A stretch of DNA of 64,000 nucleotides, taken from assembly GCA_950295325.1 (NCBI GenBank), contig OX485806.1:4216001-4280000 (forward strand). The letters run 5' to 3'. The translations under genes were made by a program, and so were the position numbers. This stretch comes from Polytrichum commune (Eukaryota > Streptophyta > Polytrichopsida > Polytrichales > Polytrichaceae). Positions 21,841 through 35,866 of this stretch are shown here, piece by piece (position 1 is the first letter of the stretch; each line of letters opens with the position of its first letter). Below the pieces are notes generated by a model. It saw only the letters and a program-made list of their open reading frames with translations. It made no database searches and was not told the origin of the DNA.

Positions 21841-24414
21841 TTACTCTCTTGTTGTTGGTTATGTATTCTAAAACCTTCAACCCCTTAACATCATGAAAGG
21901 CCCATTTTGGGCTTATAAATGACTCTTGAAGGCAAATTCGTCTAAAAGGAAGGTGCTAGGAAGGTCACATTAGTTATCATTGTGTTCCCCATGATTTTTT
22001 TGTCAATGGCTATGATCCCATTCCAATATGACATAACATTATTCAACTACAAGGTTGTGTTTCATTCTATATTTAGCATGTGAAATGGGCCTCCACTATC
22101 TTACCTTCATGGGAAGAAATTGATGCTGTTACAAATAATGAATAGTGCCGGTTTGAATAGTAAGAATATTGTGAATAGTATTGGTATTTTCAATGATAGT
22201 GTTTCTATTAATAATAGTCATAGGCGAATAACATTGGATGAACATTGTTGCTTACGAATATTCTTGGGGTGAACTATTTCTCCTACTCATAGTGCAAGGA
22301 GTATAACTCCACCCAAATTTTCAAGTTCAACTTGAATGTATGAATAATAAATGAATATTCCTAGTTTATTCGAGGGTCCTTGGAATATGATTGACATATT
22401 CCAAGGTCATGGAACCGACCCACATGGCTGAAGAATGTTATGAAATAGATTGTTGCTCAAAAGATTTTTTTTTAAAGTCAAGAATGAACTAACTTTTCCC
22501 TTTGTTAATACATTACTATATATAATATGTTATATTATTTTCATTGAAAATTTTCAATTTTCTATGGACTTTGTTTTTTAACCTCAAAAATGTATATCTA
22601 TTCTTAATATAATCTTGCATATATCTATCAAAATTTCTTGAAAAATTAAACATGAAAATAACCAAATATTGCTACTGTACTAATGTGACCGTAGACTCAT
22701 TAGCAACAATTTTTTCTAAGATACAATATAAATGAAGGTTTAGAAATCTTAGTCTTTAGATGAAACCACAATACGCTACAGGTTGTTAAGGGGCTAACAA
22801 TGTGAGTTGAAGCAAAGAGAAAAGATGGGCGTTCATGTGGGCTCCAAGGAGTGATATGCATGGTTTGATTCTCCCTCTCTTCACTTCTTTTGATGCTCAT
22901 ATCAATGAGATCCTTGCAGTGTTTGCATTCTCAATACTTTCAAAATTGAGACTTCCTTTAAGGATGTCTACGTTCCGGAAGACATTGTAGGCAACTTCAC
23001 AATCGATTGAGAGGCACTTTGAGTTCACAATATTCGGAGGTCTACAAATTACATGAATTTTACTTTATCAGTATTCATGAAGTAATAGACACCTATTTTA
23101 GGATCAGGAGGGCCTCGATCCTTGAACCAATCCTGATAAATTATGCATAAGCACGGTATAAATGAATCAATGCGAACTATTTATGATAGGGAAATAAACT
23201 TACATTTCTTAGGAGAACTTGATTTGGGGCCTAGTAATAATAACACATAGACAAGCTACGATAGCATCGGGAGGCCTTTCCATGCAAGACATGATTACTC
23301 TTGAGGAAGTATGATTGGTGAAAATTACACCAGTGGTGTATCAAATTTACATACAATTAGGTTTACTAATCACATGTACAATTAATGTCAAGCCTACCAA
23401 ACCTTTTGTAATAATGACAATGATCTTATGATATGTGCTCATGGGAGTTGCAAATACTAGGAGATGAGAACAATACACTGCATGATGCACTTCGTTTTCA
23501 TTTCTTGGCAAAAGTTCAGTTGAGGTCCACTACTTAGCAAAGAATTTCTTTCCTTTAGCTCATTGTATGATAGAGAGACATGAAATGGTCAAGAGGACAC
23601 ACCAAATCTAGAGAAAGAAACAACAAAATAATCATAATGGAGGACATTACAAGCAATGATATTGAATACACTAGCCTTAGCAACATTGAAATTCAAAGGC
23701 CTCATTATGATGCCTTAAACAAAGAAAAAATAGTGGGGGAGAATTTAGGTTGTAATCTTGATAAAGAAGATGAGCAAGCTGCTCATGCACATGGAATGCA
23801 AAGACTGAGGCTCTAAAGGGTCCGTTGGAGGAATTTTTGAACAATTCAAAGACCCCGGAGGACACAAAGTTGGAAACTAACGGAGGAGATGATGAAGTAA
23901 AGGATGAGGATGAAGACAACTCTAGATTCAATAAGGAGGAAAACCATAACACAAACGACGACTTGGATGCAAGGTTCTACAACAACAACAAAGAATATGG
24001 TGTTGTAGACAACAAAGTGCCAAAGTCGTATCCAAATCACTACACCACTTCAACATCTTCTTATTTAACTAGTGTTTCATAGAAGAATTGATCGAATATG
24101 TAGTGAATGTTGTTCAATTTCTATTGTAAGCATCTCAAAATATTTATTCTGATATATAATAAAGACTTGACGACAACTATTTTGGAGCACAATTTCAATG
24201 TTTACTGTGTTGGTTGTCTTTGAATCATCGGCTCTCTTGAATTAATAAACAAAAGCATAGTTGACATTAAGAAACCCAATGGAACTTCCCGAGTTTCATG
24301 TACATTAAGAGGACTTATGATGTTTTGTGAATCAATGTTGAAAACCATAGTACCCCTATTCACTACAAATTCAAGAATAAATTTTGTATCACACAAGTTG
24401 ACCACGTACACAAT

Positions 24415-24448
24415 AATGTAGCATCAAGAGGCCTCCCAATGCTACATT
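24415..24448. repeat. Extended 34-bp palindrome
   Basis: AATGTAGC at 24415-24422 is the exact inverse complement of GCTACATT at 24441-24448, enclosing ATCAAGAGGCCTCCCAAT. This member of the palindrome family is therefore longer than the 18-bp core. Confidence 0.85.
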
Positions 24449-26788
24449 GGACATTCATTACCTAGGTTCTCATCAGGGCTTACCAATGTTTTGTAGTGTA
24501 TTATAAAATTCCTTAGAAGAGCACCCACCCAATATTCAACATCGGGAGGCCTCCCGATGTCAATGTGTTAACCAAACAATTTCAAATTTTATAATATATA
24601 TTCACTTCATTAACCTCCTCCCCGCACCTTCTCCCATGTGAGATGAGCTGGGAGAACCTTCCAAATGTCATGACATCCATTTCTAGTCCCTTGCATCTAA
24701 TTGGGAATTTGATCAACATTCATGTCAATTATGAATCAATTGTCACATGTACCTAAATTGTTGTTGTCACATGTTTTCGCATTCCCTTAATGCTGTGGGT
24801 CAATGAATGCTTGCCATTTTTGTACCTTTGTTTGTAGGCCATGCAAGTGGCTTGAGAGATTTTATGAATTTTCCACCAAGCACAAAGACAAATGATTTTA
24901 CCGTTCAATATTATTCTTTGTCCACATCCCAAGCTCTCAATCCTACTAAAAGTTTTTTGTACCCCATTCCCTCCTTTCATCAAAGGACTTGTGATAATTT
25001 TTATTTGAAGGAGTGGGGTGCATGACTATGGAAATAGTTAACAACAAATCTCCAAACAACATTCATGAGCATTAATAGCATAAATGGATCCTACATTGAG
25101 GAGATAGCTAATTTTGGGGATCTTCTCTAATATCTATTTTTTCCAAATGAAACTGCAATAGGGAGTTTTTCCCACCCTACTAAAGAATATCTTCACCTCA
25201 CTGGAAGAATTTTTACGTAGAAATTCCTCAACATCAAAGAATAGAAGACCATTATCAAAACAAGTTTTTGTAAAAGGCCACAATCTCATGGACATTATCT
25301 GGTCACCATGTCTAGCCATTGCATTGATACTCATCACACCAACGTGATTGGGACCTATTTGATTCACTACAAAAACCTCATTTGGTCAACAAACATAGAT
25401 GGGACCCGTAGCCAACACAATATTTAAATTATCCTCTAAGTTGCAAATTTTATGACGCCATTATGGTCTAGAAGGATAGCAATATGCTTGGGAGTCCTTC
25501 GGGATTACCAATTCAAGATGCAATTGACTGCATCCAATGATCTTGGCATTTTAGCTTTTGATTTTAGGGATCGGTCATTTCTTCATCCTCACATTCAAAT
25601 TTTGTCCTCTCACCTAAAAAGTCAATAGATGTTTCAAAAACCTCATTGCTGCAAATCATTGAGTTATCTATAGCCCATGGAATTGGCAACCCTACACTAT
25701 CACCAATGCAATCTCCAATGTGTGGATAGTTGGTGACAAGCTAGTTGAGATCATTAATCAACCCTCAAAGCTCTGACAAACACTTGACTAGGATGTGGAG
25801 GTACACATTTTGTACTCCCACAACAATTTCTCCAATATTTACATGGACGTCATTAATTTCTAGTATGACCTTTTGATCCATAGCAAAAGCCATGACTCCT
25901 ATACCAATTTTGTCAACTCAAATGCAACGATTGGGAGACCTTCCAATGTAAGCTTTGCTTTGACAAACTTCTAGGACTTTAGTGTATGACATATGCATCT
26001 GAAAACCTCATGGTCCAATGTCTACACATAAGACGTGAAGGATTTAAATTGTACCTTGTTGTGAGCCCAAAATGATGCCCACATGTATTCTTAACCCTTT
26101 GAAACTATTAGAAGTTATGTTTTGATGTTTATGATTATTCACAAAAATATAAAAAGAATGAGGTTTGAATGAAGTTATGTTTAGACCTTAGGTTGATTAG
26201 AATTTTAGCGGTATGAAGAAAGTTCCTTAGTTAGGTGAGCATAGTGTGTGGTGAACTAAGGGTGGCTCCTTGAGTTAAATGTTTGAATTAAGATCTATGT
26301 TGTTGGTTTAAGAGTTGAAGGCTTAAAGGATAGGATGAGAGCTTACAAAGTAGGAAATGATCAAAAGGTTTATCTTGAGCCTTAGGGGTGCTCACCTACT
26401 CCCTTTTACCTCAATATATAATCCTCACTCTCCCCTCTCCCTCTCTCTCTTTCCTTCGTGCTCCTTGGCACCCCATGTGTTTTAAGTGTGGGTGTGTGGG
26501 AAGCAAAAGAGGAGCACGTGTGTGTGCAAGGTTTCAAGGTGAAGGACCAAGACTAATTAGTCTTGAAGTTAGCTTCACATTGTTAGATGTAGTCTTGGAT
26601 TTAAGGCACTTGGAAACAAGAGCTTAGCTCATAGCGTTCAATTTCTAGCATTTAGTGTTATAGTATTTAGATTTATAGCATGTAGACTCATGGTATCTAG
26701 CTTTATGACATTTAGATTTATGTTGGATCATTAGTACTTAATTTTGTGGGTTTTAAGCCGGGTTAGGCCTAAGCTAGGTCTCGGCCAT

Positions 26789-26933
26789 TGCTACTGTTGG
26801 CCGAAGCCCTCTGCTACTGTTGGCCGACGCCCTCTACTACTGTTGGCCGACGCCCTCTGCTAATGTTGGCCGAAGCCCTCTGCTACTATTGGTCGAAGCC
26901 CTCTGCTACTGTTGGCCGAAACTCTGCTACTTG
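26789..26933 (+). repeat. 23-bp tandem repeat
   Basis: About six copies of the unit CTACTGTTGGCCGAAGCCCTCTG, with GAAG/GACG variants and decay in the last units. Just downstream, CTAGTTAGTTAGG-type repeats (about 26950-27070) form a second low-complexity block. Confidence 0.85.
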
Positions 26934-29900
26934 TGGTCTAATATGAGTTCGGCCAATTAAGTTACAACTAGTTTAGGCTGAGTTCGTAGTTAGTCTAGTT
27001 AAGAGGCTAGTTAGTTAGGCTAGTTAGTTAAACTAGATTGTTAGGCTAGTTGGGTCAAGCTAGTTGGTTAGTGGTCGCATTAAGGTGTGAACTTGTGAAG
27101 GAGTTGTGGGGAAATCATGGAAAAGAAGACGATGACAAGTGTTTTTTAACAGTTGTATTAAAGACTAACGTGCCTCATGGAATCAACACTCCAAAGCCTC
27201 AACGAGGTGTCATGCACCAGTGAAGAATTGTCAGCCAGGACCAAGCTCGCAAGGGGGAAATCCTTGAGGGCATGCGTAACAAAGGCGGTGGGGTGGACTC
27301 TTGAGAAAGCCAATGATGTACCTATGCAAGAGGATCACATTAATAAAATGGCATGACTTGAAGTAAGTTGTGAGTCCATCAATGTGGAACGTACAGTTCA
27401 TGTTACTACAAGTTTTATGCTACACATGTGATCTCCAAACCCATCACTCGGACTAGGACGCTTAAGGGTGGTGGGTTTGGCCTCACACTTGCACTAAATA
27501 AAATACATGGATCGGAAGCCCTCCCAATCCTAAGCAGTATTAGATATCAAAAACTCTGACATTAGATGACATCTAGAGACAACTATAAAAGTAATGATGT
27601 CACTCTGGATGAAAATTGGACAAAATTAATAATTGAAATGATAGATGAACATATGGATGATCTATGTTGGAATAACTACAAATGTATCAGTTTGTGAGGA
27701 TGAGGGCTATAGAAGAAAATACATGCTACAACAGCTAAAAGACATACAAACTATGTAGTGGTGTAGAGCGACATACATCCGCCGAGGAGCGGGAGATTCC
27801 AAAGGTTGCAACTTCAAAATGAAGTGCTCTGAATTGACTTCTATGGAGGTCATTTTCATATTGACCTCATCCTATTCAAGCCTTTAGTGCCAATGGCCAG
27901 GGAGAGCCGGTATTTAATGTAATGGCGGTTGGTTGGTTTTGTGAAAAGTCCGGTTGAATTGGGAAAGTGAAGGATGTGAAACCGGTGCTTTAAAAAAGAA
28001 AATGGATTTCAACCAGCAACCATTTTGAGGAGGAGGATTTTTACCCGGATGAATTGTGAAATAGGTGGATTTCATCCAGTTTGATTCATCTAGGGCCATA
28101 TATCATTTGGCTCTAGGGTTTAGGTTATGTGTTTGTTGTAGGCTTGTAGCGATTTGGTGAATGGCAGACAAGCGAAGCTTTTGCTTCATTATTGCATTTC
28201 ATTGTTGACGGCTAGCGTTTAGAATGTATTATGAGTGTGTTTACGGAAGATCTTCGTGGTAATCTTGATAATGTACTAATGGAAGCCATAGCTTTATGAA
28301 GGAACTCTACAAAGTTTAAATGATTGTTTTCACATCCACAGAGTTACCTTTCAGGGCGTTTTCCTCTTGAAGGTGAAGATGATACTGCTGATTTTGACTC
28401 TAACAGTTGATGAATTTCATTTTTGTATAGAGTATGGTATGTTAGGTTACTCTTTTATCATGATGTGGTCTCAAATATAATATGAGGTTTTAAGACCTAG
28501 GTATGATAGAAGAATAAATCCGTGGCCATCAACCGGTTGATGGGTTATTTTAGGTTCAACTCTTGGTTATGGATAAATTGTTGATCATTGTTGTTGTTTC
28601 TTGTATGGAATGAATTGTTGATCATTGTTGTTGGATGTTGATATCATTACATATTATTGTTGTATGTTGATATGTTGTTTGGATGTTGTTGTTGAATGGT
28701 GTATGTTGTTTGTAGATATAATTTTGCTACATTGGAAAACTGGCTTACTTATCAATGCCCAAGTTTTTGGTTGGTTGTCATTACAATGGAGAGGAAATTA
28801 GCCAGCACTTGAAAAAATATATAGGATATTGGCTGGTCCAAATTAATGGCAAAAAGTTTGCAACCGGTCAAATCCTGAAAAAACCAATAGAAGTTGTGAA
28901 GGGGCGGATTTTAGCTGGTTGAGCTCAAAAATCTCCCGAACCATGTTTAGTGCTCCTCCATTGACTTCATAACATCTCCTCCAATTTCTTAGATAGAATT
29001 GTTCTCCCATGATTCTTATGTGTGTTGTGAAACTTCAATAGCAATACCTATTTTATCATTGATGTTTATCATAAATGTTTTTCATTCTAAATGTCATTCA
29101 ACCTCTACCATTCTTGTCCCTTCAAAAGGGACAAAAAATGACAAATCAAAATCAAACATGAGTACCTACATTCAATCAAAGTACTCAAAATCAATTTTTA
29201 GTATTTGTTATATGCAACTGCATTCTTTAGAGTGGGTACACCTAAAATTTCTAGAGTTATGAGGTGGATTTTGCACACATTTATTTTTTAGCTCACTTGT
29301 AGCATACAAAAAAACTTGAAATGTTTAAACATCGAGAGGTCTTCCGATATTGTGGGAAGCATCAATATAGGGGTGACACCTTCATTGTAACAGTGATTCA
29401 CAAAATTACAACGTGTAATTTCTATAATGGAGATAAAATATGACTATATTTAATTCACCTATGAGAATCACATTTACGTCAAGTGTTTGGATTGACATAC
29501 TCAAAATGGCATTCTGGGGTACACAAAAAGACATTGATACATGCTAATGAAAGTTGTGGAGGGAGTAGCAGTTTGATTTTGCACCGCAGGCTCGGGGGGG
29601 TAGTCATTGGTTGGAGTAGCAATATACGTGCGAACAAATGATAGGGTATTTTAAAAACATGGGAGCAAAAATTTATAATTGGGCTTAAGAGTAATATAGG
29701 GTATCAAAAATGGCACTGGACATCTTTAAAGTACTATAGGGTATGGAATAATAGGTAATTTGAAATTATAAGTAATGCAAGCCATTTTTCTATTAACCCA
29801 AAGTAGAAATTTACATAATGATAGCATGTGAAAAAAAGAAGAGAATTGAAAGTAATACCCCCCTATAAAACAGTGGTTGTTCGCACCTATGTCCTTAACT

Positions 29901-30399
29901 TTTAACACACTGCCCCCCCCGAGACCGCAAGTGTGATATTGACAGTGTATACATTTCATGAAGTCTTTGTAAAATGTATTGTGGATGTGGGTTGTTAGCA
30001 TTGTCATAACATGATCATTAATGAAATGCCCACACCAAATTAGCAATCTAATCTCTTGAATGGCAATGACAGACAAACAATTTTGATAGCAACTACTCAT
30101 AACACTAAGTGTCTACACGTTATCTACATAGAGTTGTGATTTGTTAAGGTAGTGTGATCATGTTGGGAGTAGTATATATGGGGAGCTCTCGTAGAGCCAT
30201 TTTCATTTCTAATTCCACGGCAAAGCCATGTTGCATTGTGGAGTGAACATAAATCCCTCACGGCTTTCCACATGATTTAGTTTACCATCCTCTTTGGTAG
30301 TGTGATATACCCGGATTAAAGGATTTAATTTTGGATTAAGCAAGAGAGAAAGACTAACCATATTTTGATGTACTTAGCATGTGAGCAGATTGTGTTTGG

Positions 30400-30720
30400 A
30401 ATCGGGCAACTCCAAAGAAAAAATTGGGTCAAACAACCCAAGAGAGAATGGTGCACAAGGGCTAGACAACCAATGAAGGAATTGTGCACGGGAGTTACAC
30501 AACTCCAACTAGGAGTTAAGCACCTCCTTTTGGAAGATCTTTGTGTTGGAGTTAGATAACTCCCAACAAATGGATGTTATTCATTGGAGCTAGACAACTC
30601 TCAATGAATAAATCTAGTTGAAATAAGACAGTTCCAACTAGAAGAATGAATGATTAGATCAAGTTGGAATTAGACAATTCTAACTAGAAGAATAGATAAA
30701 TGCATCGAATTGGAATTAGA
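30400..30720 (+). repeat. Degenerate GGAGTTAGACAACTCC repeats, possible LTR U3
   Basis: Imperfect units of the type GTTGGA(G/A)TTAGACAACTCC recur every 40-60 bases, each itself a short inverted repeat. They lie just upstream of a primer-binding-site-like sequence and Gypsy gag, so they may be the enhancer part of a decayed 5' LTR. Confidence 0.45.
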
Positions 30721-30869
30721 CCTTATACATTACAAAAGCTCTACAATTTAATTACAAATTGATTAAGTTATAAATCTTTTGTAATGTACGAAGTTTGAAA
30801 GTTCTTGATAGTGGTGTCTCATATGCATTCATACTTTTATTATTCTTGTGTAAAAGAGGAACGTGACAA

Positions 30870-33130
30870 TTTGATATCAAAGCGGGACATTGAACTAAAA
30901 TTGTAGAAATCGTGGCTGACACCACAACCACCATGGTTATAACTCATGAAGTGAGAGAACAAATTTTGGGAATGATGCGAGAGGTGATGGCTCAGGAACT
31001 AGGAAGTGGGGAGAGGCATGCTAATGGTGATCGGGCGGTAGTACTCACATAACCCTAGCGACCTTGATACACATCAACCATCTCTTACCCTATTAAAGAG
31101 GTATAGAAGGCATTCACAATATTCTAGCATGCCGCAACATAGTCATGGCAACATATCAAAATCTAGGAGTTGTAAGAGGTAAAGAAGATTTCATCGATCT
31201 AGATCAAGAAGAAATTCTCCATCGGCCTCGTCGTCTAGTGAGAGGCCTAATTCTTCATCTCGTAGCAACTCTAGCCAATTTGCTCCTTCTTCTAGGTCTC
31301 GTAGACCAAAAAACAATAAAAGGCGCATTGATGTCATGAGTGATGTAAGGATTTTTGGCATCAAGACTAGTTTTGGAGGGTGTAATTATAAACATGAAGA
31401 GACTTTGTTTTTTAACCCACTATCGAGGATCTTTTCTCAAAGGAATATACAAAGAGGGATACAATAAGGACGATGGTGGTTTTTTTAATTGATAGAGCCC
31501 GTGTCTAGTATGACACAATTAAAAGCAATAGAGAATGTCGGGGGTTACATCTTATTAGAAGGTGGAAGGATTTTAAGTAGTTATTTCTTGATAAATTCCT
31601 TTCATTCGGTTTCCAATCGCAAATGCGTTTAGAAATGTACAAGCTTAGACAACGAGAGATGTTTGTCATAGAACTTAAATCTAAGTTTGATGAACGATCT
31701 GCCTACTTTCCTTCATGAACAAAGATAGATCAAGTGGAGTTTTTTTGTGGAAGTTTTGAGGGTTTAAAAGTCAAAGCATGCACCCCTGTCCTATTGAGTG
31801 AAGCATATCGTTTGGTTGCAAACTTTGATAAACAAAATAGGATAACAAAGTTTGGTCGACTTGGAAAGAGGCCTATAGGATCCAATTTTGAAGGTAGCAA
31901 GACTATTAGATTGAGTGAAAAAGAGCAAGAACAACATCGTCATAAGGGACTTTGTTTCGTTTGCCATGAACTTGGATATAGATCCTTCGAGTGCCCCAAG
32001 GGATAGAAGCGACAAATGATAGCTTGAGAAGTGGAAAATTTAGCAGAGGCCCAAGAGCATGATGAAGGTGGCTCAATTACGTTTCTATTGCGGTGATGAA
32101 CATGAAAGTAGAGCAAGAACCAACAATAGTTGAAGTTAAAAGTACTTGAACTCCTCCCATCCATGCATGATCATGGTTGGCTCGAGAAGCGCGCATAATA
32201 TGATTTGGCTGATTTTGCAAGCAAATTGGAACTTATCCTAGTTCTAGTGTTGGCGTATTATGTTTTACTATCGAACAATGGATGCAGTGCTATCAACCAA
32301 CATATGTTGAAGGTGCCAATGGACATTTAAGGAGTCAACATTATAGCCAACTTCAAGGTTTAATGTGTAGTGCAATACAACGTCATCTGAGTCAAGAATG
32401 ATATGACTATGTCAAGTGGACACACACATTGCGTGTAAAGAATGCGCAATACAAAAACTTTCAATTGAAAAATCATTTCCCATCAAAGGTAAATGATCAT
32501 CACCAAAGATTCTTATATTTTTCATTTAAAAATGAAAATGTCAATAAATCTTTTTAGTATATGTGGTAGAAATGCAAGAAGAAACCAAAGTCAACAAGGA
32601 AGAGGAGGTTGCCTTGGATGGTATGTTATTTTTTGATGAATCTAATGATGTATTTCCTAATGAAATAACTGAATTACCACTAGTAAGGGAAATCGATCAT
32701 GCCATAGACTTGGTCACTAATGCAACTCTAGTCTCAAGAGCTCTATATTATCTTTCTTCGCTCAAAATGAGAAAATAGAAAATTAATTGATGGATTTGTA
32801 AACAAAGGCTACATTCAACCTTGTAAGTCTCTATGGGATGCGCCACCCTCTTCATGGAAAAAAAGGTTGGATCTTTGAGATTGTGTGTGAATTACAATGG
32901 GTTGAGTAATTGACCATAAAGAACAAAAATCTTTTACCATGAACAAATGATCTGTTTGATTATTTGTATAGAGCAAAGGTGTTTTCTAAAGTTGACCTAA
33001 AGAGAGGTTACCACCAAATAGAAGTGAAAGAATCCTATATTGGAAAGACTACATTTTGGTTGCAGTTAGGACATCGTGAGTATGTTGTGATGCCTTTTGG
33101 GTTCACAAATGCTTCAACACATTTATGATA
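30870..33130 (+). pseudogene. Ty3/Gypsy retrotransposon fragment (gag to partial RT)
   Basis: TTTGATATCAAAGC at 30870-30883 resembles the plant initiator-Met primer site TGGTATCAGAGC. Gag-like peptides follow: MRLEMYKLRQREMFVIELK near 31620-31680, then FFCGSFEGLKVKA. A zinc knuckle CFVCHELGYRSFEC near 31955-31995 has Tyr in place of the conserved His. Near 32780-33130 broken frames give the start of reverse transcriptase: VFSKVDLKRGYHQIEVKES and YVVMPFGFTNAS. The element stops there, at a TA/CA microsatellite, before the catalytic YxDD block. Multiple stops and frameshifts show it is dead. No 3' LTR was found. Confidence 0.75.
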
Positions 33131-33135
33131 ACAAT

Positions 33136-33178
33136 ACATGTATATATCTATATATATATATATCTATATCTATATCTC

Positions 33179-33213
<35 letters not shown>

Positions 33214-33215
33214 CA
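33136..33215. repeat. Compound TA/TC/CA microsatellite
   Basis: Alternating TATATC, (TA)n and (CA)n runs at the point where the Gypsy reverse transcriptase breaks off. Confidence 0.9.
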
Positions 33216-34674
33216 TAGATGGGCAACTTCCAATTCTACGCTATCATAAATGATTTGGGTTGTTTGTGATTGTCATTTGCTTGCCAAACTCAATAGAATC
33301 TCATAACACATTGAATGAGTACTTTCCAAGCTCTCTCTAAGTTCATGTTAAATTTTCTCTTTCTGGTACTACCATGGACCGGGAGGTCTCCTGATTCATC
33401 ATTTCTATGATCCATTCTTTTATCTATTTAATTGCATTTACACACTATAATTTTTGCTTTTTTTTGTATTAGATGTTTATTTATGGCACCACATTTCTTA
33501 AACCTAGGAAACCTTCAAGGAGTGTGTGGATTTGTGACCCACGAAGCTATCAAAGTGTACCTCCTATGTTGCTTACCACCTAAAGCAAATCATTGTAGTT
33601 GATTCTTCTTTGTCACAATGTAGGAGGTTGCATGTTAGACGACATCTACAACTTTCGGGAGGTAGTCAATTTTTTTGTTTTGTAGCACTCTTCTTTTTGT
33701 TTTTCTCTCCTCTGGCAATACACTGATGTAAGCTCACATCTTTTGTTTTCTCTCTTTCATAGGCTTAACCAACTCATCTCGTTCTGAGCTCTCATTTGCT
33801 TCCCACTCCTCAAGGTTTTGCCTGAACAAAATTCAACCAACTGTACAAAAGAGTCACTAAGGACTACCAAGACACTAGGAGCTCTCCCAATCCTCTCCTC
33901 ATTCCACATAGAAGGCATGAAATTCATTAGGAGGCTTTAGAAACGGTGGCCGATTCAAGGCTACTCAGCCATCAGGAGCCTGCCCAATCTTTTGCTCATA
34001 TAGTAGTAATATGTAGTCTAGAATTCCTATATTTTTTTAGATTATACTTTATTTTATGGTTTACTGTACATTGCTTGATACAATGTACCACTTGTGTTTT
34101 AGACTTTGTGAATAAAGTTGTATTTCCCAACTCCCGTTTTTTTTATCTCCACATGTGCTTCATTTTATATTTTTTTGTTTAGTGTAATCTATTTCTAGTG
34201 CTATAGATGGGGACACCTCTCAATGCTTTTGGAAATTAACTAGTAGAAATAGTTTGTTGTGAAATTTGTAGTACGCTTTACTACTTCTCATTTTCTTTTA
34301 AATACTTGTTCTTCAAATTGAAGCCAAGAATGTTTTGAGCGTTAGGAATGCATAAGGTCCCACTCTTGTTTACTAGAATGTGCTAGAGCTTTTATTATTA
34401 ATTTCCTAATTAACTCAAAATTACTCATCATTAATTAAATTGAATATAAAATGAGAATCCTTAATCTCAATTTCGTTAAATACTTGTTAATTCTCTTTTG
34501 CAAATATTATCAACAAACCCTTGGAAATGTCACTCAATAGCATACCCCTAATGATGGGTTAAATGCATGTAGGTAGGTGTGTCTACAGTAAATTGTACAT
34601 GCACAAACCTAAACCTTCCTTTGCCAACCTAAAGTTAGAAAATTAGTTGAGAGTTGTTTCCAAGTACTTACTAA

Positions 34675-35028
34675 GGGCCACTACACACGAGAGAGCTTCA
34701 GGGCCCTTGACCCATGATGTAAAACCTAAAGTGATTGGTCAAGAAGCATGAGATGGTCCTAGTTCATTTTACATTAGACATTGAAGGCCGAAAGGAGCAA
34801 AGAAATTTGAACGGATGAGAAATTTACATGACATCCTACATGGGGACTCAAACCTAAACATATGTTGCATACGGTCCCTCAACATGGCCCACTTTCACTT
34901 TACACTAAACCTGTGGGCCTATGAATTGCAAGTTGAATTTCTCTTTCTTCCAATACGACCTTTGGAGGACTTCCAAGAGCCCTTAGATTTTCATGGTCAC
35001 GGCTCTTGGTATGTGTATAAAGCAACCC
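34675..35028. mobile_element. PIF/Harbinger-type MITE H6 (354 bp)
   Basis: The left end GGGCCACTACACACGAGAGA follows TAA; the right end ATGTGTATAAAGCAACCC is followed by TTG. The interior has TCATGGTCACGGCTCTTGGT as in H3 and H7. It is a decayed member of that subfamily with an internal deletion. Confidence 0.6.
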
Positions 35029-35559
35029 TTGAACTAACTCAACTCCCACCAAATCGACGGTTGCCACGACTTCTACACCAACATGTGAAAACTAGATTGC
35101 CTTCAGGAAAAAGTTGCCTCTTAACGAATCCAAATTACCGGAGATAAAGACTAGACCACAAACACTTATAACTTTGTTTATTCATCCGTATAGCAACCCC
35201 AGTAGGAATAAGTTCATTGTATATCACCACCGGTTCATTAGTGGGAGGCAACTAATTGCACATATCGGTGTACACATGGTACCACTAACTAAACTAACAA
35301 GATTCTGGGCCACACTTCTTACACTTAGATTCATGCGAATCCATCCACAAGATTGCTCATTAAATACGATGAATCCGGAAAACCATGCATCTCGGAAAGT
35401 GGAAAGCGGACCCTGGTCCTCGGGCGCCACATGGTTCCAAGGGAATTTCTCAAGCCCGGAATTAGATTCCTGACTCCATGGAGGAGACAGTACCTAGCTA
35501 GCTACATGCGACTGCACCATGCAACCCAAAGACGCAAGATGTATAGATTGCAAGGAGCG

Positions 35560-35740
35560 GGAAATCCAAGAAGAAGAAGAAGAAGAAGAAGAACTTTGGT
35601 CTCTGGAGGAGGCTGGAGTGAATAGAGTGTCTGTTCGTAGAACATCCTTGGCCACCCCCTTGGGCAATGGCGTTAGATGTAAAACTACTTCACCCTTTGC
35701 AGGGAGTACACACTGTATTAGTAACTAATAACCGGTAGCA
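35560..35740 (-). mobile_element. 5'-truncated LINE tail, copy 2
   Basis: Read on the minus strand, ACTCCCTGCAAAGGGTGAAG and CGAACAGACACT are followed by ATTCACTCC and a (TTC)n run. The same order occurs at 40020-40190 beyond the end of the endonuclease frame. A shared 3' region ending in a simple repeat, with the upstream part missing, is what a 5'-truncated LINE insertion looks like. The alternative is that the plus strand, which stays open in both copies (VNRVSVRRTSLA against VNKVSVRRISLA), is a coding tail. Confidence 0.5.
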
Positions 35741-35866
35741 TGTGAACGTTGTTAGTGGGGTTTATCCAGTGTAGTGGCATTGTTTTACAGGGTTATAAGT
35801 GTGTTTATTTCGTTATGCTAGGTCATGAAGGTTTGTGATCCAACAAACTAGTATATAGTGAGCTAA

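Larger units (their letters stand above)
21841..30300. other. Gene-poor repeat-derived stretch
   Basis: No intact gene recognised. Two overlapping plus frames at 23580-23816 and 23825-24082 encode polar, acidic peptides (for example DDEVKDEDEDNSRF) with no known domain; they may be remnants of one broken frame. The stretch carries most copies of the ATCGGGAGGCCTCCCGAT palindrome family and a 23-bp tandem repeat. Confidence 0.45.
23266..33988. repeat. Dispersed 18-bp palindrome family (9 copies)
   Basis: ATCGGGAGGCCTCCCGAT occurs perfectly at 24541-24558. Related copies with 12-15 of 18 matching bases lie at 23266-23283, 24423-24440, 25930-25947, 27511-27528, 29331-29348, 33379-33396, 33874-33891 and 33971-33988. 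Most changes are CG to TG or CA, as expected from cytosine methylation decay. I did not find the motif elsewhere in the window. Confidence 0.7.

Noticed and set aside
25480..25508. Additional palindrome-family copy (GGGAGTCCTTCGGGAT)
   Set aside because: Needs an insertion to align and matches only half of the palindrome.
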